Shown: positions 16,597 to 24,921 of the stretch, piece after piece
Position numbering within the stretch: the stretch's first letter is position 1
Layout: every line of letters begins with the position of its first letter
Origin: Sphingomonas sp. ID1715
Lineage (GTDB): Bacteria; Pseudomonadota; Alphaproteobacteria; Sphingomonadales; Sphingomonadaceae
Length of the DNA stretch: 64,000 nt
Assembly (NCBI RefSeq): GCF_013044515.1
Contig: NZ_JABEPR010000006.1
Location: forward strand, 1 to 64,000
Direction: 5' to 3'
Notes under the pieces: generated by a model
What the model was told of the DNA's origin: nothing
Database searches by the model: none
Seen by the model: only the letters and a program-made list of their open reading frames with translations
Program-made: the position numbers and the translations under genes

Positions 16597-18109
16597 GCGC
16601 GCCCAAGTGGTGGACGAGAGCCACACCCCCAAGCCAGCGACTCCCGAGTCGCGCCGGAAACGCGGTCGTCGACCGCGGCTCCGTGCCGCAATCGCTCTTG
16701 CGAGCCTGCTCCCGGTCGTCACGCCGCCTGCGACAGCCCAGGCGAGCGTGGCGAGCGCGATGGACGACTTCATGCGCGATGCCGGCGGTGCCGCCAATGT
16801 GACCGGCCCGAGCGCCTTTCAGGGGCAATCGGCGGGCTATTACAGCCTTGGCAATGTCTGGACCCGCTTTCCCCAGAAGACGACCAATCTCGTGAACCTT
16901 CAGTTGCCGTCCGCCCGTGCGGGCTGTGGCGGCATCGACCTGTTTGCCGGGTCCTTTTCCTTCATCAACGCCGCGGAGATCGTCGCCATGCTGAAGGCGG
17001 TCGCGAACAATGCGGTCGGCTTCGCCTTCAAGCTTGCGATCGACACCGTCTGCCCGGAATGTTCGAAGGTCATGGATGAGTTTGCGCAAAAGGCGCAGAT
17101 GATGAACTCTTTGAACATCTCGAGCTGCGAGACGGCGCAAGGGCTGGTGGGCTCACTTTGGCCTAAGGGCGATCTGGCCGACAAGGCGATCTGCGAGGCG
17201 ATCGGCAACTCGGAGGGCATCTTCTCGGACTATGCCGCCGCCAAGCATGGCTGCGGCAATCGCGGCGAGCGGGCGTCCACGCTTGGCCGGGGCGATCCGG
17301 CGAAATGGGATGCGGTCAACTCGGCCGTCCCTCGCAACTATACCTGGACGGTGCTGAAAGCCTCCAGGTTCTTCAACGCCGGCGGCAGCTTCGACCGAGA
17401 GCTCGCCGAATATGTCATGACCATGGTCGGCACGATCATCTACGTGCCGCCGACCGACAGCGATCCCGGACGCTTCCAGCCGATCGCGGGCGACACCTCG
17501 TCGACACTCGTTACCGCGCTCCTCGATGGCGCCAGCGCCGGACAGGTGCAGGTGTATCGCTGCGACTCGGAGGACAAGTGCCTGTCGCCGACGCTGACGT
17601 CCCTGAGCGTGCCGCAGGCGAAAGCCATCCGGCCGCGCGTGACGGCGCTGATCGACGGCATGGTGGCGGCCATCCGCGCGGACACGGCGATCACGGCCGA
17701 GCAGAAGGAGCTGCTTCAGCTCGCCTCCATCCCGCTTTACAAAATCCTGACCGTGCAGGCTGCCTATGCCCGCGGGCTGTCGGCAGATGACCGCGCGACC
17801 CTGGCCGAGATCGCGTCCATTGACCTGCTCCACGCCATTCTCGACCAGCTGGTCAGCGAAGTCGGCAAGTCCAAGGCGAGCTTTATCGCGGCCGATGAAG
17901 CGAAGCTCGCCCAATGGACGGCGCAGATCAATGTTGCGCGAACTGCACTCGCCGATCGGCAGCAGACGACCCAGGCGCGGGTGACCGCGATCATGCAGAT
18001 CATCCAGAAGACGCAGTTCCTGGAAAATGTGCTCGCGGCCTCGATGAGCCCCGGCATGGCGGCCTCACTCGACTGGTCGCGAGCCGTCAACAATCGCGGA
18101 TTGAACTGA
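16586..18109 (+). CDS. traH: TraH pilus assembly protein
   Basis: 507 residues from GTG 16586, overlapping traF. A basic N-terminal extension precedes the signal (about 34-52, ending TAQA). Family features are SMDDFMRDAGGAANVTGP-like residues near the start of the mature chain, GCGGIDLFAGSFSFIN and CPECSKVMDEFAQKAQMMNS. TraH is an outer-membrane-associated periplasmic protein with coiled-coil tail segments. It is followed by a 71-bp gap, the only real break in the operon. Confidence 0.95.
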   Translation: MTIKRAQVVDESHTPKPATPESRRKRGRRPRLRAAIALASLLPVVTPPATAQASVASAMDDFMRDAGGAANVTGPSAFQGQSAGYYSLGNVWTRFPQKTTNLVNLQLPSARAGCGGIDLFAGSFSFINAAEIVAMLKAVANNAVGFAFKLAIDTVCPECSKVMDEFAQKAQMMNSLNISSCETAQGLVGSLWPKGDLADKAICEAIGNSEGIFSDYAAAKHGCGNRGERASTLGRGDPAKWDAVNSAVPRNYTWTVLKASRFFNAGGSFDRELAEYVMTMVGTIIYVPPTDSDPGRFQPIAGDTSSTLVTALLDGASAGQVQVYRCDSEDKCLSPTLTSLSVPQAKAIRPRVTALIDGMVAAIRADTAITAEQKELLQLASIPLYKILTVQAAYARGLSADDRATLAEIASIDLLHAILDQLVSEVGKSKASFIAADEAKLAQWTAQINVARTALADRQQTTQARVTAIMQIIQKTQFLENVLAASMSPGMAASLDWSRAVNNRGLN

Positions 18110-18180
18110 TGGCTTCGCCCGGCCGGCGCGGCCGCAGGGCCGCGACCGACGGGCGATGCTCTTCGAGCGGACGATAGCCC

Positions 18181-20919
18181 ATGAGCACAGTCGAGCTCTT
18201 CACGGTCGGCGGCGGCGAATATGTCGTCAACGTGTTAAACGCGGTCGCCGCCTGGACCGGGTCGGGCGGGTATAAGAGCCTCATCCAGGTCGTGATGGTG
18301 ATGGGGCTCGGCTATGCGGTGCTGATCGTCGCGTTCAATGCAGACTGGCGCGCCTGGCTGAACTGGTTCCTGCAGGCGACGCTCATGTACATGGTGCTGA
18401 TGGTGCCGCGCATGGACGTGCACGTCACCGACCGCATCAATCCCGGGCTTGCGCCGGCGCAGGTCGCCAATGTGCCGATGGGCCTGGCGCTAATGGCGAG
18501 CTTCACCAGCCAGGTCGGCGACTATCTGGTGCGCTCGTCCGAGCTGGTCTTCGGCCTTCCGGGCGACCTCAATTATAGCCGGAACGGCATGATTTACGGG
18601 TCGCGTCTTTTCGAGGCGACCCAGTCGCTGCGCATCCGCGATCCCGAGTTCGCGGCCAATCTGGACGAGCATTTCCGTCAGTGCGTCTTCTATGATGTGC
18701 TGCTCGGCCGCACGTCCATGGAGACGCTCGCCAACGCGAACGACATCTGGACGGTGATCGGACCGGGCAGCCAGGCCCGCGCACAACGCTTTCTGACGCG
18801 AGACGGCTCAGGCCAGGTCAGCTCGACGATCGAGACCTGCCGGGATGCTTATGCGCGGCTGAGCAGCCAATGGACGGCGATGACGGACGATCTCGGCCGG
18901 GTCTTCGGCCGGCAGCTCTATCCCAAGCAGAGCGCCGAGCTGGCCAAGGCGAAGCTCTTTGCCGATCTGCCGGTCGCTTATCGCTATTTGACGGGCATCT
19001 CGGCGTCCGCCAGCGACATCCTCAAGCAAAGCCTTGTGGTCAACGCGATGGGGCAGGCGATGCACGGAATGGCGGGCGCGTCCGGCACCGGCCAGGTCGA
19101 TGTCTATGCCCAGACCCGGGCCGAGATCCAGACGCGCAGAACCTATGGCTCGATCGCACACTCGGCCATGAAGTGGGTGCCGATCCTCAACATCGTCCTG
19201 ACGGTCGTATTTTATGCCCTGTTTCCGGTGCTCTTCCCGCTCTTCCTGATGCCGAAGAGCGGTCCCGTCGCGCTGAAAGGCTATCTGACGGGCTTCTTCT
19301 ACCTGGCAGCCTGGGGTCCGCTCTACGTGGTCCTGCATATGATCTTGATGCTGAAAGGGGCCGGGGAGCTGGCGGCCGCCGGCGGCTCGAACGGGCTCAC
19401 GCTAGCGAGCTTCACGGGCATGCGGGACGTCAACGACGATATCGGCCTGCTCGCCGGCTATCTCGTGGCCTCCATACCGTTTCTGGCCGGCGGCATCGCC
19501 AAGGGCGCCATGGCCATCTCCAGCCACGCCACCAGCTATCTCAATCCCTCGCAAAACGCCGCGGAAGAGGCGGCGCGCGAGGCCTCGACGGGCAACATCG
19601 GCGTCGGCAATGTCAGCTTCGACAATCAGACGGTGCAGACCCGCCAGCACGACCAATGGAGCCAGGCGCCGAGCTTCACATTCGGTGCGGCGCAGACCCG
19701 CGGCTTCAATGAGACCGGCACAGCGACGACGACCTTCCCCGCCAACAGCACGCTCGATGTCCCCGTTTCCAAGCTGCCCTTCGCGCCGCAGGTGACGCAA
19801 TCGGTGGCCACTGAGGCCGCCCGGGTTGCAAGCGAGACCCGCACCCGCGGCGAGACGCTGTCCAACCAGGCGAGCGAGAGCATCAGCAACGCTGTAAGCC
19901 GTTTCCAAGAACTGAGGCGCGCAATCACCACCGATCAGTCGGTCGCGAACAGCTATGGCACTGACGCGCGTGCGGCCATCTCCAGCAGCTTCCGTGATGT
20001 CGATCAGGCCTCTCGAATGCTCCAATCGCGTTTTGGGCTGAGGGAAGATGTCGCGGACGCACTTGCAATCGAGAAGTTCGTCAGCGGCTCGGCTAGCCTC
20101 GGTGGTCGAGCTTCAGTGGGAGGGGCAGCCCTGTCTGGAAGTTTTTCCGCAAGTGGAACTGCAGGGATTTCTCGAAGAACGACGGATAGCGAGTCCATTT
20201 CGCAGTCGCGCGAGGCCGCAAGGCTGCAAGACGCGCTGGAGCAATGGTCCGTTAGTCGCGAGTGGTCGGACAGCAGAGGCGCCTTCGAGCGTTCGATTGC
20301 GACAAGCTCTCGATCGGACATCGCCAGCAGTGCTTCCGGCATAAGTTCGAGCGTGACGGACGCTCAGAGCTACAGTCGCGAGGCGAGGCGCTTTTTTGAA
20401 GAGGCCCGGCGGCTGGAGGCAAGCTGGTCGTCTAGGGAAGGGGAGGGAAGCGTTGGCACGCTCAACACGAGCGACGCCTTCCTGGACTTCGCACGAGCCG
20501 AAATTGCCAATACTCCTCTGGTCTATCGGGAGTTCGACCCAGCCAATGCGGGCCACTGGCACAGCGATGATGTTGCGGTCGCCGGCGAACGCAATCAGCT
20601 GCTACGGAAGTATGTGGAGCAAGCGGGACAGCGGATGCGCGAGAATGTAGAGCTTCGCCTTGCTTCGCCGGTGCCCGACGGGATTTCACAACCCTCGATT
20701 GAGGGGGCGGACGATGTACGACAGAACGGTGCTTTTACTCCAATTCAGGTTCCGAATTTGGACACGCGGAGTATCCGGGAAGCTGCCGTAGCCTTAGAAG
20801 ACGAGGTCGCACGCGCAAAGGAAGAAGGGGCTCACCTCGTTGGTTCTGAGCGCGATACTCGCCGTGACGAGCACAAATCAGCAACAAGAGGGTTCACCTC
20901 AAACAAGGATCGGAACTGA
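18181..20919 (+). CDS. traG: TraG mating-pair stabilisation / entry-exclusion protein
   Basis: 912 residues. The N-terminal half is membrane-embedded, with helices near 38-90 and a cluster at about 330-455. It carries ELFTVGGGEYVVNVLNAVAA at the start, a TraG landmark. The C-terminal half (from about 470) is a long polar, Ser/Ala-rich periplasmic domain. By comparison with F, it stabilises mating pairs and is recognised by the recipient's exclusion protein. The 3' third is visibly less GC-rich than the rest of the operon. A GAG-poor spacer with no strong Shine-Dalgarno precedes ATG 18181. Confidence 0.95.
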   Translation: MSTVELFTVGGGEYVVNVLNAVAAWTGSGGYKSLIQVVMVMGLGYAVLIVAFNADWRAWLNWFLQATLMYMVLMVPRMDVHVTDRINPGLAPAQVANVPMGLALMASFTSQVGDYLVRSSELVFGLPGDLNYSRNGMIYGSRLFEATQSLRIRDPEFAANLDEHFRQCVFYDVLLGRTSMETLANANDIWTVIGPGSQARAQRFLTRDGSGQVSSTIETCRDAYARLSSQWTAMTDDLGRVFGRQLYPKQSAELAKAKLFADLPVAYRYLTGISASASDILKQSLVVNAMGQAMHGMAGASGTGQVDVYAQTRAEIQTRRTYGSIAHSAMKWVPILNIVLTVVFYALFPVLFPLFLMPKSGPVALKGYLTGFFYLAAWGPLYVVLHMILMLKGAGELAAAGGSNGLTLASFTGMRDVNDDIGLLAGYLVASIPFLAGGIAKGAMAISSHATSYLNPSQNAAEEAAREASTGNIGVGNVSFDNQTVQTRQHDQWSQAPSFTFGAAQTRGFNETGTATTTFPANSTLDVPVSKLPFAPQVTQSVATEAARVASETRTRGETLSNQASESISNAVSRFQELRRAITTDQSVANSYGTDARAAISSSFRDVDQASRMLQSRFGLREDVADALAIEKFVSGSASLGGRASVGGAALSGSFSASGTAGISRRTTDSESISQSREAARLQDALEQWSVSREWSDSRGAFERSIATSSRSDIASSASGISSSVTDAQSYSREARRFFEEARRLEASWSSREGEGSVGTLNTSDAFLDFARAEIANTPLVYREFDPANAGHWHSDDVAVAGERNQLLRKYVEQAGQRMRENVELRLASPVPDGISQPSIEGADDVRQNGAFTPIQVPNLDTRSIREAAVALEDEVARAKEEGAHLVGSERDTRRDEHKSATRGFTSNKDRN

Positions 20920-20929
20920 TTGACAGATC

Positions 20930-21190
20930 TCAGTTTGACAAAGCTAGCGCCCAAATCGTGATGAAACTAACAAGAAGGAGAAGAACAAGCCAAGGACTCC
21001 GTGGAGTCTTGTCGCTCAGAGGAAGGCTTTCGGCCTCAGGGCTGGGGTAAACTCCCGTGCGATCTGACGGAAAGTTTCGTTCGTCTTGGAGCGAACGTTG
21101 CCAGTGAGACTCTTCAGCATGCTCAAGCGTGAGCAGCCTTTGCCTATGCTGCTCAGCCCCTGTGAAATTGTCCGTGTCTACCATGATCAT
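20930..21190 (-). CDS. Small C-tail-anchored membrane protein, convergent with traG
   Basis: 86 residues from ATG 21190, with AGGACGGC just upstream. A polar, charged N-terminal part (about 1-64) is followed by one C-terminal transmembrane helix, SPWLVLLLLVSFITIWALAL. It converges on the traG stop with a 10-bp gap. I do not recognise the family. Its place next to traG invites comparison with small exclusion or fertility-control membrane proteins, but this is inference. GC content is lower than in the tra operon. Confidence 0.5.
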   Translation of the reverse strand: MIMVDTDNFTGAEQHRQRLLTLEHAEESHWQRSLQDERNFPSDRTGVYPSPEAESLPLSDKTPRSPWLVLLLLVSFITIWALALSN

Positions 21191-21847
21191 GCCGTCCTAG
21201 TAACATTGTACATATTCAGAGCTGATACCGCGAGCCGAAGATCGCTAATCTAATCCGTATACCTCTCCTCAAGATATAGAAGTCTCCAGCGGTTCTGTTG
21301 GTTGTCAGAGGAGCGCCCTCCAAGCCAATCCGGTCGGCCGCCACCCTGCTTCTGCTAGGCGCCCTTCCAAGCCGTTCATTAAACCGCCAGCTGATTTCCG
21401 ATCGGGCGGCAAGTGCGGTCACTCGGCCGGCTGAGAGATCGTCCGCAAAGCTGCCGTCTAATCAGGCAGCGACGGACCTGACTATGTGAGAGCGAGGGCG
21501 GTGAGCTGACGGAACTGCCTTAAGGTCCCTCAGCGCCGCGTCTGCGCTCCGATCTACGCTGCGGCCGCGCGATCGACGCCGCAATACGACCTCTCGAAAG
21601 CGGCCGGCGTGGGCTCGCTGCGCCTCTGTGCCGCAGAGGTATACGGCGGAACGCGATCGTTCAGGTCTATGCTAGCGATCCCCTGTTTTGTCGCGCCGCC
21701 GAGGGGTTGAGCTCCTGAGGCCCGATATCGCTTTAGCAGAGCCAGGCCGGATTTACACTAACTTGGGAGACAGCATTTCGTTTGCTGCGGATATTGCGTT
21801 TGTTTCGTTTATTGGTTATATCAATTTGTCCTTGGGAGTGAGCAGAT
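21191..21847. other. Gene-free region before the PIN toxin-antitoxin pair
   Basis: About 660 bp with lower GC than its surroundings. No convincing ORF or RNA gene is seen. The last 80 bp are AT-rich (ATATTGCGTTTGTTTCG region) and presumably hold the promoter of the antitoxin gene at 21848, which is preceded by a GGGAGTGAGCAG ribosome site. Confidence 0.5.
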
Positions 21848-22351
21848 ATGTCCGCACTAGCCATCAACCTGGAAGAGGTTCACGAGCCGAGTGTCGAGGA
21901 GATCGATGCGGCCCGGATTGCCGCGCGCCAGCTCTCGCAGCTTAACCGAGGCAATCGCCCGCTCAGTTTCGTCGCGCGCCGGGAAGACGGCGAGACGACC
22001 GAGCCGGCTGAGCCGATTAGCCTGCCGGCCAATATCTTCAGGGTCATCGTCAACATGCTCGTCGAGATGGGCAATGGCAACGCCGTTGCCGTCGTGCCGG
22101 TCACCGCTGAGCTGACCACGCAGCAGGCTGCCGACTTGCTCAACATCTCGCGGCCGCACCTGATCAAGCTTCTCGAGCGCGAGGAGCTGCCGTATCGCAT
22201 GGTCGGCACGCACCGGAAGCTCCCGGCCAAGGCTGTGCTCGCCTATCGCGACAAGACGATCTTCTCTCGCCGCCAGGCGCTCGGCCGCATGGTCGCCCTC
22301 GACGAGGAGCTCGGCCTTTATGACGACGAGCAGGTCGGGACCAGGGACTAG
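21848..22351 (+). CDS. Excisionase-type HTH antitoxin of a PIN toxin pair
   Basis: 167 residues with GGGAGTGAGCAGAT before ATG 21848. The N-terminal part is acidic. The middle (about 86-130) is an excisionase/MerR-like helix-turn-helix: LTTQQAADLLNISRPHLIKL, then EREELPYRMVGTHRKLP. Such DNA-binding-domain antitoxins commonly precede PIN-domain toxins. The stop lies 2 bp before the toxin start. It probably represses its own promoter. Confidence 0.8.
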   Translation: MSALAINLEEVHEPSVEEIDAARIAARQLSQLNRGNRPLSFVARREDGETTEPAEPISLPANIFRVIVNMLVEMGNGNAVAVVPVTAELTTQQAADLLNISRPHLIKLLEREELPYRMVGTHRKLPAKAVLAYRDKTIFSRRQALGRMVALDEELGLYDDEQVGTRD

Positions 22352-22353
22352 GC

Positions 22354-22929
22354 ATGCTGATCGGCAGATACCTTGCGCTGCTCGACGCGAACGTACTTCA
22401 TCCCGCCTTCTTGCGCGGGGCGATGCTATGGTTCGCAGAGGAGCGCCTGTATCGGCCGGCCTGGTCGCCGGACATTCTTGCCGAATGGCGCCGCAGCGTG
22501 CAGCGCCGTCATGGCGACATCACCGATGCCAAGCTCGACGAAATGCAGGCCATCATGACCGAGCAGTTCGCCGATGCCGAGATCACCGGCTACGAGGCGA
22601 TCGCCGACGTCCTGGACCTGCCTGACCAAGCCGACCGCCACGTGCTTGCCGCAGCCATCGTCGGCCGGTGCCACGGCGTGATCACCGCCAACCTGAAGCA
22701 CTTCCCCGCCGAGAAGGTCGCACCATTCAAGATGGAGGTCGTCCATCCCGACGACTTCATCGTCAACATCATCGACCTGCATCCGAGCCGGGCGGTGGCC
22801 GCCTGCAAGCGCCACCGCGCCGCCATGACCCGGTCGAGCCCCAGCTCCGAGGAGTATCTTGAGCGCTACAAGGCGGCTGGGTTGATCCAGGCCCACGGGC
22901 GGCTCAGCGCGCACAAGGAGTTGCTATGA
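22354..22929 (+). CDS. PIN-domain toxin (VapC-like ribonuclease)
   Basis: 191 residues. LALLDANVLHPAF gives the first PIN acidic residue (Asp10). The WSPDILAEWRRSV region gives the second-motif Glu, and DLPDQADRHVLAAAIVGRC with VITANLKHF gives the C-terminal acidic motif. PIN toxins are Mg-dependent ribonucleases. Size and pairing with an excisionase-type HTH antitoxin fit the PIN_3-like subgroup. It ends in a polar tail of about 40 residues. A hairpin begins 7 bp after its stop. Confidence 0.85.
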   Translation: MLIGRYLALLDANVLHPAFLRGAMLWFAEERLYRPAWSPDILAEWRRSVQRRHGDITDAKLDEMQAIMTEQFADAEITGYEAIADVLDLPDQADRHVLAAAIVGRCHGVITANLKHFPAEKVAPFKMEVVHPDDFIVNIIDLHPSRAVAACKRHRAAMTRSSPSSEEYLERYKAAGLIQAHGRLSAHKELL

Positions 22930-22935
22930 AGAAAT

Positions 22936-23101
22936 CGGGCGCGACCCGAAAGCCGCGCCCGCAGGAATCCTCGTACGGAACGCAGCCCCCGGACGGGAGT
23001 GCGTACAGCCAGAGGCATACACCCGTGCGGCATAGCACGGCTCGGCTTGTACACAAGTTAAGGGCTGCTCCCCGCTTCCCACCTGTACGCAGGCGGGAAG
23101 C
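22936..23101 (+). ncRNA. Cluster of hairpins between PIN toxin and a 43-aa ORF
   Basis: At least four inverted repeats occur in about 165 bp. CGGGCGCG pairs with CGCGCCCG (22936-22943/22954-22961). GTACG pairs with CGTAC (22973-22977/23002-23006). CCGTGC pairs with GCACGG (23023-23028/23035-23040). GCTTCCC-x-CCTG pairs with CAGG-x-GGGAAGC around a TACG loop (23074-23085/23090-23101). The last hairpin ends 16 bp before the next ATG. None is followed by a T-run, so they are not ordinary terminators. This may be a structured 5' leader or a small RNA. That interpretation is tentative. Confidence 0.4.
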
Positions 23102-23117
23102 CAAATGGAGTAGTAGC

Positions 23118-23249
23118 ATGTCGAAGAAGGTCCCGATCCAGGAAGCGCACCGGAGCTCGGTTTCCGGGCGATTCGTGAAGGAAGGATATGCGGAGCGCTA
23201 TCCGCACCTGACCGAGCACGAACGCATCAAGCGTCCTGACTGGAAGTGA
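23118..23249 (+). CDS. 43-residue conserved-looking small protein
   Basis: Starts at ATG 23118 with TGGAG eight bases upstream and encodes MSKKVPIQEAHRSSVSGRFV and a tail with EGYAERYPHLTEHERI. The SxVSGRFVxxxYAxxxP pattern resembles small proteins of unknown function that I recall from many proteobacteria. It is basic and probably cytoplasmic. It lies between the hairpin cluster and the HEPN gene in the same direction and could be an antitoxin-like partner, though nothing proves this. Confidence 0.6.
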   Translation: MSKKVPIQEAHRSSVSGRFVKEGYAERYPHLTEHERIKRPDWK

Positions 23250-23352
23250 GAGCGTGGGGGTCGGCAGCGAATGCTGCCGGCCCTTCTTCTACAGACCCCT
23301 GTCGACCGGTCCGAAGCGCCCGGCAGGACAACCTTCGAGGAAGAGCAGCGGA

Positions 23353-24873
23353 ATGGCAGGTTCAGCGGATCGGCCGACAGCGGCTGAGGCAGCGGCGCGC
23401 GGCTCGATCGCATCGACAGCGATCGATGAGGCCGCTCGCGGCGGGAGCGTTGGCGGTGCGTTGCGCCAGGCTGCGCGGGCAAGCGACCAGCTTACCGCAG
23501 CGCAAGATGTCGCAAGGCGGGCGCTGGGCCTCGAGTCGAGCGTGACCGATGCGATGCGGCAACTCGGCATCGGCAAGCCGTTCGCCGAGCGACTGGGCCT
23601 GACGGCCAGCGTGCGCGACCAGCTCACTCAGCTAGGCTCGCTTTCGTCCGTCGCCGATGCGCTCGGGCGCGCCGGGATCGGGGTGGGCCTCGACGACACG
23701 GTAAGTAAGATGCTTGCCCTGTCAAAGGATCGAACGGCTGTTGAGAGGGCTTTGACGCAGTTCGGCGTTGCTGGCCTGGTCGGCGAGCGGCTGCCAGTCG
23801 GCCTGGACCCGAGCATGTTCAAGGCGCCGCCCTGGGGTGAGCGGCTGTCCGCCTTTGGTGCGCTCGACAAGATGCGCGCATCCGAGATCGCGCGCAGTGC
23901 GCGCTGGACGGAGCGGATCGGCGGGCTCTCCCACGGGAAGCTAGACCTGCTGGTCGGGTCGAATGCGGCGCGAAACTTCAAGTTCGACAAGATCTCGGAG
24001 CTGGCGGCCGGCTTCTCCGCCGCGCAGGAAGCGCTCAGGCCGTCCCGTGAGTTCGAGGCGCTGCTCGGCATGCACGAAGGGCTCGGTCGGACCGCCGAGC
24101 GCATGGCGCTGTTCGCCGGCTCGGTGTCTGCCGTCGGAGCCTTCAGCCGGGAGTCGGATGCGAGCATGGCGGCGCTCCTGGGCAGCTGGCGCACGCGCCC
24201 CGACCTGCCTCGATCCTTCTGGCGGGACCGCGAGGTTCGGCGCGAGCACTACCGTCGTGCCGAGGTCGATACTGGGCTGGTCGAGATCGACAGCAAGGCC
24301 GCCGTGGAAGTGATGGTCGAAGCCGGCGTCGTGGCCGGAGAGCGACATCATGGCATCATGGTCGCGATGATCGAAGCCGGCCCCTTGCAGGTCCGCGTCA
24401 CCGCAGGCCAGCCCCGGGTCGGCGCCTATCGCCTGATCACCGCGTTCGAGACCGCAATGCGCGCCTTCGTCGCGCGGGCGCTCGCCGACGCGCAAGCCGC
24501 CGCGGGTCTCGCCGAGCAAAGCTGGTTCAAGCAGCGTGTCCCGGGTGAGATCGCGCGCCGAGCACAGACCCGTAAAGACGAGGCTCGCAGCGCCGGGGAA
24601 GCGGCCCATGACCCCTTGCACTTCATTGATCTGGGTGACCTCGTCACGATCATTACCCAGCGCAACAACTGGCCCTTGTTCGAGCCGACGCTGCAGTCGG
24701 CCGAGGCGCTGCGCGTCGACCTTTCGCGACTGAATGCCATCCGCAGGCCGGTAATGCATTCGCGGCCGATAGACCCGGTCCAACTCGCCGAGGCCGTCTT
24801 TATTGTCGGCCGGATCACCCGGGCGATCAAGCAGGCGGGTGGCTGGGATGCACTCTGGGATGCTGAAGGCTAG
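23353..24873 (+). CDS. Swt1-family HEPN domain protein
   Basis: 506 residues from ATG 23353, preceded by GAGGAAGAGCAGCGGA; an in-frame start 99 bp upstream is less likely. Residues 1-330 are Ala/Gly/Leu-rich helices with several loosely repeated RxLGI/RAGIG/QFGVAG segments. The C-terminal 150 residues look like a Swt1-type HEPN domain: AYRLITAFETAMRAFVARAL, then DPLHFIDLGDLVTIITQRNN and the terminal LNAIRRPVMH, giving the R-x4-H ribonuclease motif. HEPN enzymes are usually RNA-cleaving toxins in defence or TA systems. The partner is unknown. Confidence 0.7.
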   Translation: MAGSADRPTAAEAAARGSIASTAIDEAARGGSVGGALRQAARASDQLTAAQDVARRALGLESSVTDAMRQLGIGKPFAERLGLTASVRDQLTQLGSLSSVADALGRAGIGVGLDDTVSKMLALSKDRTAVERALTQFGVAGLVGERLPVGLDPSMFKAPPWGERLSAFGALDKMRASEIARSARWTERIGGLSHGKLDLLVGSNAARNFKFDKISELAAGFSAAQEALRPSREFEALLGMHEGLGRTAERMALFAGSVSAVGAFSRESDASMAALLGSWRTRPDLPRSFWRDREVRREHYRRAEVDTGLVEIDSKAAVEVMVEAGVVAGERHHGIMVAMIEAGPLQVRVTAGQPRVGAYRLITAFETAMRAFVARALADAQAAAGLAEQSWFKQRVPGEIARRAQTRKDEARSAGEAAHDPLHFIDLGDLVTIITQRNNWPLFEPTLQSAEALRVDLSRLNAIRRPVMHSRPIDPVQLAEAVFIVGRITRAIKQAGGWDALWDAEG

Positions 24874-24921
24874 CGCGGAGACCCTGCATCTTCTCAGGGC
24901 GACGGACAATAGCCTCTAGCC

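Noticed and set aside
22936-23101. Hairpins considered as a CRISPR array
   Set aside because: The inverted repeats differ in sequence and there are no regularly spaced direct repeats or cas genes.
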